Shown piece after piece: positions 9,523 through 17,073 of a stretch of 64,000 bases of DNA. The notes below the pieces were generated by a model. It saw only the letters and a program-made list of their open reading frames with translations. It had not been told where the DNA came from and did no database searches. This DNA is from Gemmobacter caeni. Lineage in GTDB: Bacteria > Pseudomonadota > Alphaproteobacteria > Rhodobacterales > Rhodobacteraceae. A program made the translations under genes and the position numbers. The DNA lies in the NCBI RefSeq assembly GCF_003054195.1, contig NZ_QBKP01000003.1, positions 124,001 through 188,000 of the forward strand. Direction: 5' to 3'. How positions within the stretch are numbered: the first letter of the stretch is position 1; every line of letters starts with the position of its first letter.

Positions 9523-9562
9523 TATGCTTTCCATGCATAGGATAACGTCAATCTATCGTTAT
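9523..9562. promoter_or_regulatory. Two inverted repeats in the LysR/gcdH divergent promoter
   Basis: TATGC-N7-GCATA lies at 9523-9539 and contains a T-N11-A arrangement (T9525, A9537), the usual LysR-type motif. A second dyad, ATAACG-N9-CGTTAT, lies at 9542-9562. Both sit directly in front of the regulator start and 60-100 bp before gcdH, the expected place for autoregulation plus activation. Protein binding is inferred. Confidence 0.5.
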
Positions 9563-9621
9563 TCTGTCGGTGAACAATCCCTTATAGACATACCCAATCG
9601 CTTCACCCGAAAGGCAAAGAC

Positions 9622-10830
9622 ATGGCCCTGAAACCGAAAGACGCCCCCGACCTCGGCCGCTTCGACTGGGAAGATGCTTTCCGTCTGGAAGACCAGCTGA
9701 CCGAGGACGAGCGCATGCTGCGCGATGCAGCCCGCGCCTATGCGCAGGACAAGCTGCAATCCCGTGTGATCAAGGCCTTCGCCGATGAAGAGACCGATCC
9801 GGCCATCTTCCGCGAGATGGGCGAAATGGGCCTTCTGGGCGTGACCGTGCCGGAGGAATACGGCGGGCTTGGCGCCTCCTATGTCTCGTACGGGCTGGTG
9901 GCCCGCGAGGTGGAGCGCGTCGATTCGGGCTACCGTTCGATGATGTCGGTGCAGTCGTCGCTGGTGATGTATCCGATCTACGCTTACGGCTCGGAAGAGC
10001 AGCGCATGAAATACCTGCCGAAGCTCGCCTCGGGCGAATATATCGGCTGCTTCGGCCTGACCGAGCCCGATGCCGGTTCCGACCCGGCCGGGATGAAGAC
10101 CGTCGCCCGCAAGACCGCCAATGGCTATGTCCTGAACGGCGCGAAGATGTGGATTTCCAACGCACCCATAGCCGATGTCTTTGTCGTCTGGGCGAAATCC
10201 GAGGCGCATGGCGGCAAGATCCGGGGTTTCGTGCTTGAGAAAGGCATGAAAGGTCTCTCGGCACCGAAGATTGGTGGAAAGCTCTCCCTCCGCGCTTCGG
10301 TGACCGGCGAGATCGTGATGAAGGATGTCGAGGTCGGCGAAGATGCGCTGCTGCCGGGCGTCGAGGGGCTGAAAGGGCCGTTCGGCTGTCTGAACCGCGC
10401 CCGCTATGGCATCTCGTGGGGCGTGCTGGGCGCGGCCGAGTTCTGCCTGTCGGCGGCCCGCCAATATGGCCTGGACCGCAAGCAGTTCAACAAGCCCATT
10501 GCCGGAACGCAGCTTTACCAGCTGAAGCTTGCGAACATGCTGACCGAGATCAGCCTTGGCCTGCAAGCCTCGCTGCGCGTCGGCCGTCTGCTGGACGAGG
10601 CCAATGCTGCGCCCGAGATGATTTCCATCGTCAAGCGCAACAACTGCGGCAAGGCACTGGATATCGCCCGCTGGGCCCGCGACATGCACGGCGGCAACGG
10701 CATCCAGCAGGAATTCCAGGTCATCCGCCATATGGTGAACCTGGAAACGGTGAACACCTACGAAGGCACCCATGACGTGCATGCCCTGATCCTGGGCCGC
10801 GCTGTCACCGGCCTGCAAGCATTCTTCTGA
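9622..10830 (+). CDS. gcdH: Glutaryl-CoA dehydrogenase
   Basis: This 402-residue acyl-CoA dehydrogenase oxidatively decarboxylates glutaryl-CoA to crotonyl-CoA, passing electrons to ETF. The C-terminal motif [16 protein letters not shown] is the glutaryl-CoA dehydrogenase form of the catalytic loop, with the base at about Glu381. The FAD-binding blocks [14 protein letters not shown] and [16 protein letters not shown] are present, the length is typical, and the C terminus after LGRAVTG is short as in this family. It is divergent from the LysR gene and starts the lysine-type catabolic cluster. A strong hairpin lies just after the stop, so the next gene may be expressed partly separately. Confidence 0.93.
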   Translation: MALKPKDAPDLGRFDWEDAFRLEDQLTEDERMLRDAARAYAQDKLQSRVIKAFADEETDPAIFREMGEMGLLGVTVPEEYGGLGASYVSYGLVAREVERVDSGYRSMMSVQSSLVMYPIYAYGSEEQRMKYLPKLASGEYIGCFGLTEPDAGSDPAGMKTVARKTANGYVLNGAKMWISNAPIADVFVVWAKSEAHGGKIRGFVLEKGMKGLSAPKIGGKLSLRASVTGEIVMKDVEVGEDALLPGVEGLKGPFGCLNRARYGISWGVLGAAEFCLSAARQYGLDRKQFNKPIAGTQLYQLKLANMLTEISLGLQASLRVGRLLDEANAAPEMISIVKRNNCGKALDIARWARDMHGGNGIQQEFQVIRHMVNLETVNTYEGTHDVHALILGRAVTGLQAFF

Positions 10831-10839
10831 GACGACGTC

Positions 10840-10870
10840 GGGGCGCGCGCCGATCCGCGGCGCGCGCCCC
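10840..10870 (+). terminator. Strong hairpin after gcdH
   Basis: A perfect 12-bp stem of alternating G/C (10840-10851 with 10859-10870) and a 7-nt loop begins ten bases after the gcdH stop. The following sequence is GGCCAATTAT, without a U-tract. It could be a partial terminator or an mRNA-stabilising end, as the next gene starts 28 bp further on. Confidence 0.6.
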
Positions 10871-10897
10871 GGCCAATTATCAACAACAGGGGCCGGC

Positions 10898-13081
10898 ATG
10901 GATCGCGCCGATATCGTTCACGACAATTTCCTGCGCCGCATCGCGTCGCGGGACTTTCCGCATGGCCGCGCTCCTTCGGGGGCGCTTTCGGCGTTTCAGG
11001 CGGTGGAGATTTACCGCGCCGCCTGTCTCAGCCGTGCGCTGGACCGACAAAGCCGGGTGATGCAGCGGGCCGGGCAGGGGTTCTATACCATCGGCTCGTC
11101 CGGGCATGAGGGGCTGGCGGCGGTGGCTGCCGCGCTGCGCCCGACCGACATGGCCTTCCTGCATTACCGCGACGCGGCCTTCCAGATCGGCCGAAGCGCG
11201 CAGGTGCCGGGGCAAAGCATTGCCTGGGACATGCTGCTGTCCTTCGCGGCCTCGTCGGAAGACCCGATTTCCGGCGGGCGGCACAAGGTGCTGGGGTCGA
11301 AGGCGCTGAGCATTCCGCCGCAGACCTCCACCATCGCCTCGCATCTGCCGAAGGCCGTGGGCGCGGCTTATGCGGTCGGCGCCGCGCGGCGCCACCGGCC
11401 CGAACATGCCGAACTGCCCGACGATGCCATCGTCTATTGCAGCTTTGGTGATGCCTCGGCCAACCATTCCACCGCGCAGGGTGCCTTCAACACCGCGCAA
11501 TGGACCTCGTATCAGTCGATCCCGCTGCCGCTGCTGTTCTGCTGCGAGGACAATGGCATCGGTATTTCCACCAAGACGCCGAAAGGCTGGATCGGGGCGA
11601 GCTTCCAGAACCGTCCGGGGCTGAAGTATTTCGCCTGTGACGGGCTGGACATCTTTGACACTTTCGCCACCGCGCAGGAGGCGGCGCATTATGTGCGGAC
11701 CCGGCGCAAGCCCGCCTTCCTGCATATCCGCACCATCCGGCTTTACGGCCACGCCGGTGCCGACATGCCCACGACCTACATGCCGCGCGAGGAGGTGGAG
11801 GCCGAAGAGGCGCAGGACCCGCTGCTGCATATGGTACGCGGGCTGGACCAGATGGGCGCGATGACGGCCGAGGCTGCCTTGCAGGTCTATACCGACACCA
11901 ATGCCCGTGTGGCCCGCATCGCCGCCGAGGCCGTGACGCGCCCGCGTCTGCATGATGCGGCGGGTGTCATGGCTTCGCTGATCCCGCCGAAGCGCAATTG
12001 CGCGCCGACCAACGGGCCCTCGTCCGAGGCGCGTGCGGCGGCTTTCGGCAGCGACATGAAGCAGATGGCCGAGCCGCAGATCATGTCGCGCCTCATCAAC
12101 TGGGCGCTGACCGACCTGATGCTGGCCCACCGCGAAATCGTGATGATGGGCGAGGATGTCGGTCGCAAGGGTGGCGTCTATGGCGTGACGCAGAAGTTGC
12201 AGGCCCGCTTCGGGCCGGACCGCATGATCGACACGCTGCTGGATGAACAAAGCATTCTGGGCCTTGCCATCGGCATGGCACAGAACGGCTTCATCCCGAT
12301 GCCGGAAATCCAGTTCCTCGCCTATCTGCATAATGCCGAGGATCAGTTGCGCGGCGAGGCGGCGACGCTGCCCTTCTTCTCCAACGGGCAATATACCAAT
12401 CCGATGGTGCTGCGCATCGCGGGGCTGGGCTACCAGAAGGGCTTCGGCGGGCATTTCCACAACGACAACTCCTTTGCCGTGCTGCGCGACATTCCGGGGC
12501 TGATCCTTGCCTGTCCGTCGAACGGGGCCGATGCTGCGCGGATGCTGCGCGAATGCGTGCGGCTGGCGCGCGAGGAGCAGCGGCTGGTGGTGTTTCTGGA
12601 GCCCATCGCGCTTTACCCGATGCGCGACCTGCATGGCGACAAGGATGGCGGCTGGATGTGCCACTATCCCGACCCGTCCGAGATCATCCCCTTCGGGCAG
12701 GTGGGCACACATGGCGCGGGCGAGGATCTGGCCATCGTCACCTTCGGGAACGGGGTTTACCTTTCCCGTCAGGCCGAACCCGTGCTGGCGGCGGCGGGTA
12801 TCAAAACCCGGATCGTGGATACGCGCTGGCTGTCACCGCTGCCGAAAGAGGCGCTGACGGAGGCCGTGAAGGGCGCGAAACGCATCCTGATCGTCGATGA
12901 AACCCGCCATACCGGCGGCTTTGCCGAAGCCCTGATGGCGCATTTCCACGAGGCTTGCCCCGGCACGCCGCTGTCGCGTCTGACCGCCGAGGACAGTTTC
13001 ATCGCCACCGGCCCGGCCTATGCGGCCACCATGCCCTCCACCGCGCAGATCGTCGCGGCCGCGCAGGAGATGATGAAATGA
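10898..13081 (+). CDS. Fused alpha/beta E1 component of a 2-oxoacid dehydrogenase (candidate 2-oxoadipate dehydrogenase E1)
   Basis: The 727-residue protein joins both E1 subunits of a branched-chain-type 2-oxoacid dehydrogenase. The alpha half (about 1-385) has SSGHEGL, and the thiamine diphosphate motif begins with FGDAS near residue 183 and ends with CEDNG near 216-220. The beta half starts around residue 390 (IVMMGEDVG, then LLDEQSILGLAIGMA). It should decarboxylate a 2-oxoacid. No lipoyl-bearing E2 or E3 gene is nearby. The setting between gcdH and aminoadipate-semialdehyde genes suggests 2-oxoadipate as substrate, by inference only. Its TGA overlaps the ATG of the FabD-like gene, so the two are translationally coupled. 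An alternative is a BCKDH-type enzyme with wider substrates. Confidence 0.82.
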   Translation: MDRADIVHDNFLRRIASRDFPHGRAPSGALSAFQAVEIYRAACLSRALDRQSRVMQRAGQGFYTIGSSGHEGLAAVAAALRPTDMAFLHYRDAAFQIGRSAQVPGQSIAWDMLLSFAASSEDPISGGRHKVLGSKALSIPPQTSTIASHLPKAVGAAYAVGAARRHRPEHAELPDDAIVYCSFGDASANHSTAQGAFNTAQWTSYQSIPLPLLFCCEDNGIGISTKTPKGWIGASFQNRPGLKYFACDGLDIFDTFATAQEAAHYVRTRRKPAFLHIRTIRLYGHAGADMPTTYMPREEVEAEEAQDPLLHMVRGLDQMGAMTAEAALQVYTDTNARVARIAAEAVTRPRLHDAAGVMASLIPPKRNCAPTNGPSSEARAAAFGSDMKQMAEPQIMSRLINWALTDLMLAHREIVMMGEDVGRKGGVYGVTQKLQARFGPDRMIDTLLDEQSILGLAIGMAQNGFIPMPEIQFLAYLHNAEDQLRGEAATLPFFSNGQYTNPMVLRIAGLGYQKGFGGHFHNDNSFAVLRDIPGLILACPSNGADAARMLRECVRLAREEQRLVVFLEPIALYPMRDLHGDKDGGWMCHYPDPSEIIPFGQVGTHGAGEDLAIVTFGNGVYLSRQAEPVLAAAGIKTRIVDTRWLSPLPKEALTEAVKGAKRILIVDETRHTGGFAEALMAHFHEACPGTPLSRLTAEDSFIATGPAYAATMPSTAQIVAAAQEMMK

Positions 13082-14109
13082 AAACCGCGGTCGTGATCTG
13101 CCCCGGACGGGGCACCTATACCAAGACTGAACTGGGCGTGCTGGGCCGGCATTTCCACGACAAGGCGCTGCTGGCGAATTTCGACGCCCGCCGCGCCGCG
13201 CTGGGACAGGAAACCCTGTCGGCGCTGGATGGCGCGGCCAGCTATTCGGTGGCGAAACACACGCGGGGCGACAATGGCTCTGCGCTGATCTATGCCGCGA
13301 CGCTGGCCGATTTTCGCGCGATTGAAGGCGTGGAGGTGGTCGCCGTCACCGGCAATTCGATGGGCTGGTATTCGGCGCTGGCCTGCGGCGGCGCGCTGAC
13401 GCCGGAAGGCGGGTTCGAGGTGGTCAACACCATGGGCACGCTGATGCAGGAACGGCTGATCGGCGGCCAGATCATCTATCCCTTCATGGGCGAGGACTGG
13501 CTGCCCGACCCGACCCGCAAGGCCGAGATCATGGCCGTCGTCGCAGATATCGGCGCCCGGCCCGATCATGTGCTGGGCCTGTCGATCGATCTTGGCGGCA
13601 TGTTGGTTCTGGCTGGCAACGAGGCGGGGCTGAAGGCGTTCGAAGCTGCCGTACCGCCGGTACAGGGCCGCTTTCCGATGCGGCTCGCCAATCACGCGGG
13701 CTTCCACACCGCCATGCAGGTCCCGGTGGCCGAGGCGGGGCGCGCCCGTCTGGCGCCGGGCCTGTTCGCACAACCGAAGATCCCGATGATCGACGGGCGC
13801 GGTCATATCTGGTGGCCCGGCGCCTGCGATCTGCATGCGCTTTGGGATTATACGCTGGGGCATCAGGTGGTGGAGCCTTACGACTTCACCCGCGCCATCG
13901 CCCACGCGGCGCGCGAATTCGCGCCCGACCTCTTCATCGTCACCGGCCCCGGCACCACATTGGGCGGGGCGGTGGCGCAATCGCTCATCCTCGCGGACTG
14001 GCGCGGGATGCGCAGCAAATCCGATTTCCAATCGCGGCAATCCGCCGATCCCCTTCTGGTTTCGATGGGGATGGAGGATCAACGCCGTCAGGTCACCAAG
14101 GGAGACTGA
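13078..14109 (+). CDS. FabD-like acyltransferase lacking the malonyl-binding arginine
   Basis: The ATG at 13078 overlaps the E1 stop (ATGA), giving 343 residues. The nucleophile elbow is TGNSMGWYSAL (Ser94), matching the FabD GHSLGEYSAL block, and His210 in FHTAM aligns with the catalytic histidine. The FabD block RGKFMQE reads MGTLMQE, so the arginine that holds the malonyl carboxylate is a methionine (119). The N-terminal GQGSQ motif is GRGTY. It therefore belongs to the malonyltransferase fold but is unlikely to use malonyl-CoA. Translational coupling to the E1 fusion suggests the two act together, perhaps on the acyl group that E1 produces. That is a hypothesis, not a known function. Confidence 0.75.
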   Translation: MKTAVVICPGRGTYTKTELGVLGRHFHDKALLANFDARRAALGQETLSALDGAASYSVAKHTRGDNGSALIYAATLADFRAIEGVEVVAVTGNSMGWYSALACGGALTPEGGFEVVNTMGTLMQERLIGGQIIYPFMGEDWLPDPTRKAEIMAVVADIGARPDHVLGLSIDLGGMLVLAGNEAGLKAFEAAVPPVQGRFPMRLANHAGFHTAMQVPVAEAGRARLAPGLFAQPKIPMIDGRGHIWWPGACDLHALWDYTLGHQVVEPYDFTRAIAHAAREFAPDLFIVTGPGTTLGGAVAQSLILADWRGMRSKSDFQSRQSADPLLVSMGMEDQRRQVTKGD

Positions 14110-14110
14110 T

Positions 14111-15610
14111 ATGACCCATGCCGAAATCCTGAAGGCCAATGGCCTGAGCCAAGCCGAACTGACCGGCGGCACGCTGGCCGTGCGTTCGCCCATCGACGGC
14201 GAGGTGGTGGCTCATGTCCACGAGACCGACGCGGGTGACATGCCCGCGATCATTGCCAAATCGCAGGAAGCCTTCCGTGCCTGGCGCACCGTTCCGGCCC
14301 CGCGCCGCGGCGAACTCGTCCGCCTGCTGGGCGAAGAACTGCGCGCCAGCAAAGAGGCGCTGGGCGCGCTGGTGACGCTGGAGGCGGGCAAGATCACCTC
14401 CGAGGGTCTGGGCGAAGTGCAGGAGATGATCGACATCTGCGATTTCGCCGTCGGCCTGTCGCGGCAGATCTACGGTCTGACCATCGCGTCGGAACGTCCC
14501 TCGCACCGGATGATGGAAACCTGGCACCCGATGGGGCCGTGCGGCATCATCTCGGCCTTCAACTTCCCCGTGGCCGTGTGGTCCTGGAACGCGGCGCTGG
14601 CGCTGGTCTGCGGCGACCCGGTGATCTGGAAACCGTCCGAGAAAACCCCGCTGACCGCCATGGCCAGCATGAAGATCATGGAACGCGCGCTGGCCCGCTT
14701 TGGCGATGCACCCGAGGGGCTGGTGCAACTGGTGATCGGCGGTCCGGCCATCGGCGAGGCGCTGGTCGCGTCGAAAGACGTGCCGATCCTGTCAGCCACC
14801 GGCTCGACCCGGATGGGCGGCATCGTTGGCCCGAAGGTCGCCGCGCGCTGGGGCCGCCCGATTCTGGAGCTTGGCGGCAACAATGCGATGATCGTCGCGC
14901 CTTCAGCGGATCTGGATATGGCGGTGCGCGCCATCGCCTTTTCGGCGGTTGGCACGGCCGGTCAGCGCTGCACCACGCTGCGCCGCCTGATCGCACATAA
15001 CTCGGTCCGTGCCGAACTGGTTGAGCGTCTGACCAAGGCCTATGCCAGCCTGCCCATCGGCGACCCGCGCCGCGCGACCACGCTGATCGGCCCGCTGGTC
15101 GATCATGCCAGCCGCGACCGGATGCTGGCGCAGATCGAGAAGGCCCGCGCCGAGGGTGGCACCGTCCATGGCGGCCAGACCGTGACCGAGGACGTGCCGC
15201 AGGGCGGCGCCTACGTCACCCCCGCCTTGATCGAGATGCCGCAGCAGACCGACACGGTGCGCGAGGAAACCTTCGCCCCGATCCTCTATGTCATGGGCTA
15301 TGACACGCTGGACGAGGCGCTGGCGATCCAGAACGACGTGCCGCAGGGCCTGTCGTCCTGCATCTTCACGCTGAACATGCGCGAGGCGGAAACCTTCCTG
15401 TCGGCCGCCGGGTCGGATTGCGGCATCGCCAATGTCAATATCGGCCCTTCGGGCGCCGAAATCGGCGGTGCCTTTGGCGGCGAGAAGGAAACCGGCGGCG
15501 GGCGCGAAAGTGGCTCGGACGCCTGGAAGGGCTATATGCGGCGCCAGACCAATACCATCAACTACGGTGCCACCCTGCCGCTGGCGCAGGGCGTGAAGTT
15601 CGACTTCTGA
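14111..15610 (+). CDS. amaB: L-aminoadipate-6-semialdehyde dehydrogenase (ALDH7 family)
   Basis: The start is the ATG at 14111, one base after the upstream stop and preceded by GGGAGA; the longer frame upstream is the FabD-like gene in another phase. The 499 residues show the aldehyde dehydrogenase asparagine in FNFPVAVWSWN, the general base in ELGGNNAM (Glu253) and the nucleophile in AGQRCTTLRR (Cys287). The GQRCTT and ELGGNN forms are those of ALDH7/antiquitin. The enzyme oxidises aminoadipate semialdehyde (or its cyclic form, piperideine-6-carboxylate) to 2-aminoadipate using NAD(P)+. It sits next to saccharopine dehydrogenase, which would make its substrate. Confidence 0.9.
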   Translation: MTHAEILKANGLSQAELTGGTLAVRSPIDGEVVAHVHETDAGDMPAIIAKSQEAFRAWRTVPAPRRGELVRLLGEELRASKEALGALVTLEAGKITSEGLGEVQEMIDICDFAVGLSRQIYGLTIASERPSHRMMETWHPMGPCGIISAFNFPVAVWSWNAALALVCGDPVIWKPSEKTPLTAMASMKIMERALARFGDAPEGLVQLVIGGPAIGEALVASKDVPILSATGSTRMGGIVGPKVAARWGRPILELGGNNAMIVAPSADLDMAVRAIAFSAVGTAGQRCTTLRRLIAHNSVRAELVERLTKAYASLPIGDPRRATTLIGPLVDHASRDRMLAQIEKARAEGGTVHGGQTVTEDVPQGGAYVTPALIEMPQQTDTVREETFAPILYVMGYDTLDEALAIQNDVPQGLSSCIFTLNMREAETFLSAAGSDCGIANVNIGPSGAEIGGAFGGEKETGGGRESGSDAWKGYMRRQTNTINYGATLPLAQGVKFDF

Positions 15611-15616
15611 TCACAT

Positions 15617-15647
15617 CGGGCGGGCTGTCATTTCGACGGTCCGCCCG
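15617..15647 (+). terminator. Weak hairpin after amaB
   Basis: CGGGCGG (15617-15623) pairs with CCGCCCG (15641-15647) across a 17-nt loop, seven bases after the amaB stop and without a T-run. The remaining part of the 156-bp gap to the next gene shows no gene. It holds a GGAGCAGGAATGAGGGA purine-rich stretch that serves as ribosome-binding region. Confidence 0.3.
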
Positions 15648-15766
15648 GCATTCTGCCGAAGAAACGCTTCACTTCGGGCGCTATGCCGGGCGCATTCGGC
15701 ACTCCCCTCGGTCATTCTGCCAGATATGCGCCTCCGCAAAGGCGGAGCAGGAATGAGGGAAATACA

Positions 15767-16846
15767 ATGTCTTTCAACAAGATCGCGGTACTGGGGCTTG
15801 GCAAGGTCGGCCATCTGGCGGCCGAGCTGCTGGTGGAAAGCGGCTTCACCGTCACCGGCATCGACGCCCGCGACACGAAGGCGGGCTTTGCGACGAAAAC
15901 CGTCGACCTGTCGGATACCGCTGCGCTGAAAGCCGCACTGGAAGGGCAGGAGGCGGTGCTGTCCTGCCTGCCTTACCACCTGAACATTGGCGTCTCGACC
16001 GTCGCACACGGCCTGGGCCTGCATTACTTCGACCTGACCGAAGACGTGCCGACGACGAAACACATCCGCGAACTCGCCAAGACCTCGAAGGGTCTGATGG
16101 CGCCGCAATGTGGCCTTGCGCCGGGCTTCGTCGGGATCGTGGCCGCCGATCTGGCGAACCAGTTCGACAGCGTGCGCTCCATCAAGCTGCGCGTCGGCGC
16201 GCTGCCGCAGAACCCGACGGGCCTGCTGGGCTATGCCTTCAACTGGTCGCCCGAAGGCGTGGTAAATGAATACCTCAATGACTGCGAGGTGATCGAGGAA
16301 GGCGTGCTGAAAACCGTCTCGGCGATGGAATGGACGGAAGCCATCTATATCGACGGGATGCAGCTTGAAGCCTTCACCACCTCGGGCGGCCTTGGCACCA
16401 TGTGCGAGACCTATCTCGGCAAGATCGAGAACCTTGATTACAAAACCATGCGCTATCCCGGCCATGTGCAGTTGATGAACTTTTTCTTCCATGAACTGCT
16501 GATGCGCGAGAACCGGGCCGAGGCGGGCCGCATCCTGACCAATGCGAAACCGCCGGTGGACGAGGATGTGGTCTATGTTCACGTCGCGGCCGAGGGTCGG
16601 GTGGATGGCCAGATGCGGCGCAAGGAATTCGTGCGCAGCTACTACCCGGTCGAGATCGGCGGCAAGTCCCGCACCGCGATCGCCTGGACCACCTCGGCCT
16701 CGGTGGTGGCGGTGATCGAGATGGTGCGCGGCGGCGCCCTGCCGCAACAAGGCTTCCTGAAGCAGGAGGACATCCCGCTGAAGCCCTATCTGGACACCCG
16801 GACCGGCCATTACTACCAGATCGGCCACCGCGCCCGTCACGCCTGA
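15767..16846 (+). CDS. Saccharopine dehydrogenase family protein (L-glutamate-forming type)
   Basis: The start is the ATG at 15767 (359 residues), just before the Rossmann motif VLGLGKVGHLAAELL; residues before it in the longer frame are not conserved-looking. The fold is the saccharopine dehydrogenase NAD(P)-binding domain (to about 125) followed by the C-terminal domain (GLAPGFVGIVAADLA and TSGGLGTMCETY). It should cleave saccharopine to glutamate and aminoadipate semialdehyde, feeding the upstream dehydrogenase. In some marine Rhodobacterales this activity is fused to lysine-ketoglutarate reductase. Here only the dehydrogenase half is present and no reductase is visible nearby. It could also act on a related opine-like substrate. 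Confidence 0.8.
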   Translation: MSFNKIAVLGLGKVGHLAAELLVESGFTVTGIDARDTKAGFATKTVDLSDTAALKAALEGQEAVLSCLPYHLNIGVSTVAHGLGLHYFDLTEDVPTTKHIRELAKTSKGLMAPQCGLAPGFVGIVAADLANQFDSVRSIKLRVGALPQNPTGLLGYAFNWSPEGVVNEYLNDCEVIEEGVLKTVSAMEWTEAIYIDGMQLEAFTTSGGLGTMCETYLGKIENLDYKTMRYPGHVQLMNFFFHELLMRENRAEAGRILTNAKPPVDEDVVYVHVAAEGRVDGQMRRKEFVRSYYPVEIGGKSRTAIAWTTSASVVAVIEMVRGGALPQQGFLKQEDIPLKPYLDTRTGHYYQIGHRARHA

Positions 16847-16863
16847 AACGCCGGTCAGGCGGA

Positions 16864-16975
16864 GCGCGGCCCTGCGGGGCCGCGCAAACCTTTTCATCTT
16901 CCGGCTGCGCCGGGGTGCCTCCGGCGGGAGTATTTTTGCAAGAAGCAAAGGGCCTTGCTTCTTGTCCAAATACTC
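16864..16975. repeat. Composite palindromic intergenic element (terminator hairpin + mini-hairpin + GAGTATTT stem)
   Basis: Three structures follow each other in the gap before coaBC. First is a 9-bp stem, GCGCGGCCC/GGGCCGCGC (16864-16885), then AAACCTTTT, which fits a rho-independent terminator. Next comes CCGGC-TGC-GCCGG (16901-16913). The last is a long stem with GAGTATTT (16928-16935), three unpaired bases, CAAGAAGCAA, a 6-nt loop, TTGCTTCTTG, three unpaired bases and AAATACTC (16968-16975). The final stem recurs at 25927-25992 with the same arms, and the same layout with other bases is at 32620-32681. Confidence 0.8.
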
Positions 16976-17073
16976 ATGCGACATTGCCGTTCTGATTTCG
17001 GCCGGGCAGAGGCGCCCGGTTGAGTTTCTGGGTTTTGCCCCCTACACCTTCGGTAACGGGTTGGAGAGGCGCG

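Noticed and set aside
9601-17000. A biosynthetic (fatty acid or polyketide) role for the FabD-like gene
   Set aside because: No ketosynthase, acyl carrier or ketoreductase genes are near, the malonyl-binding arginine is absent, and the neighbours are catabolic.
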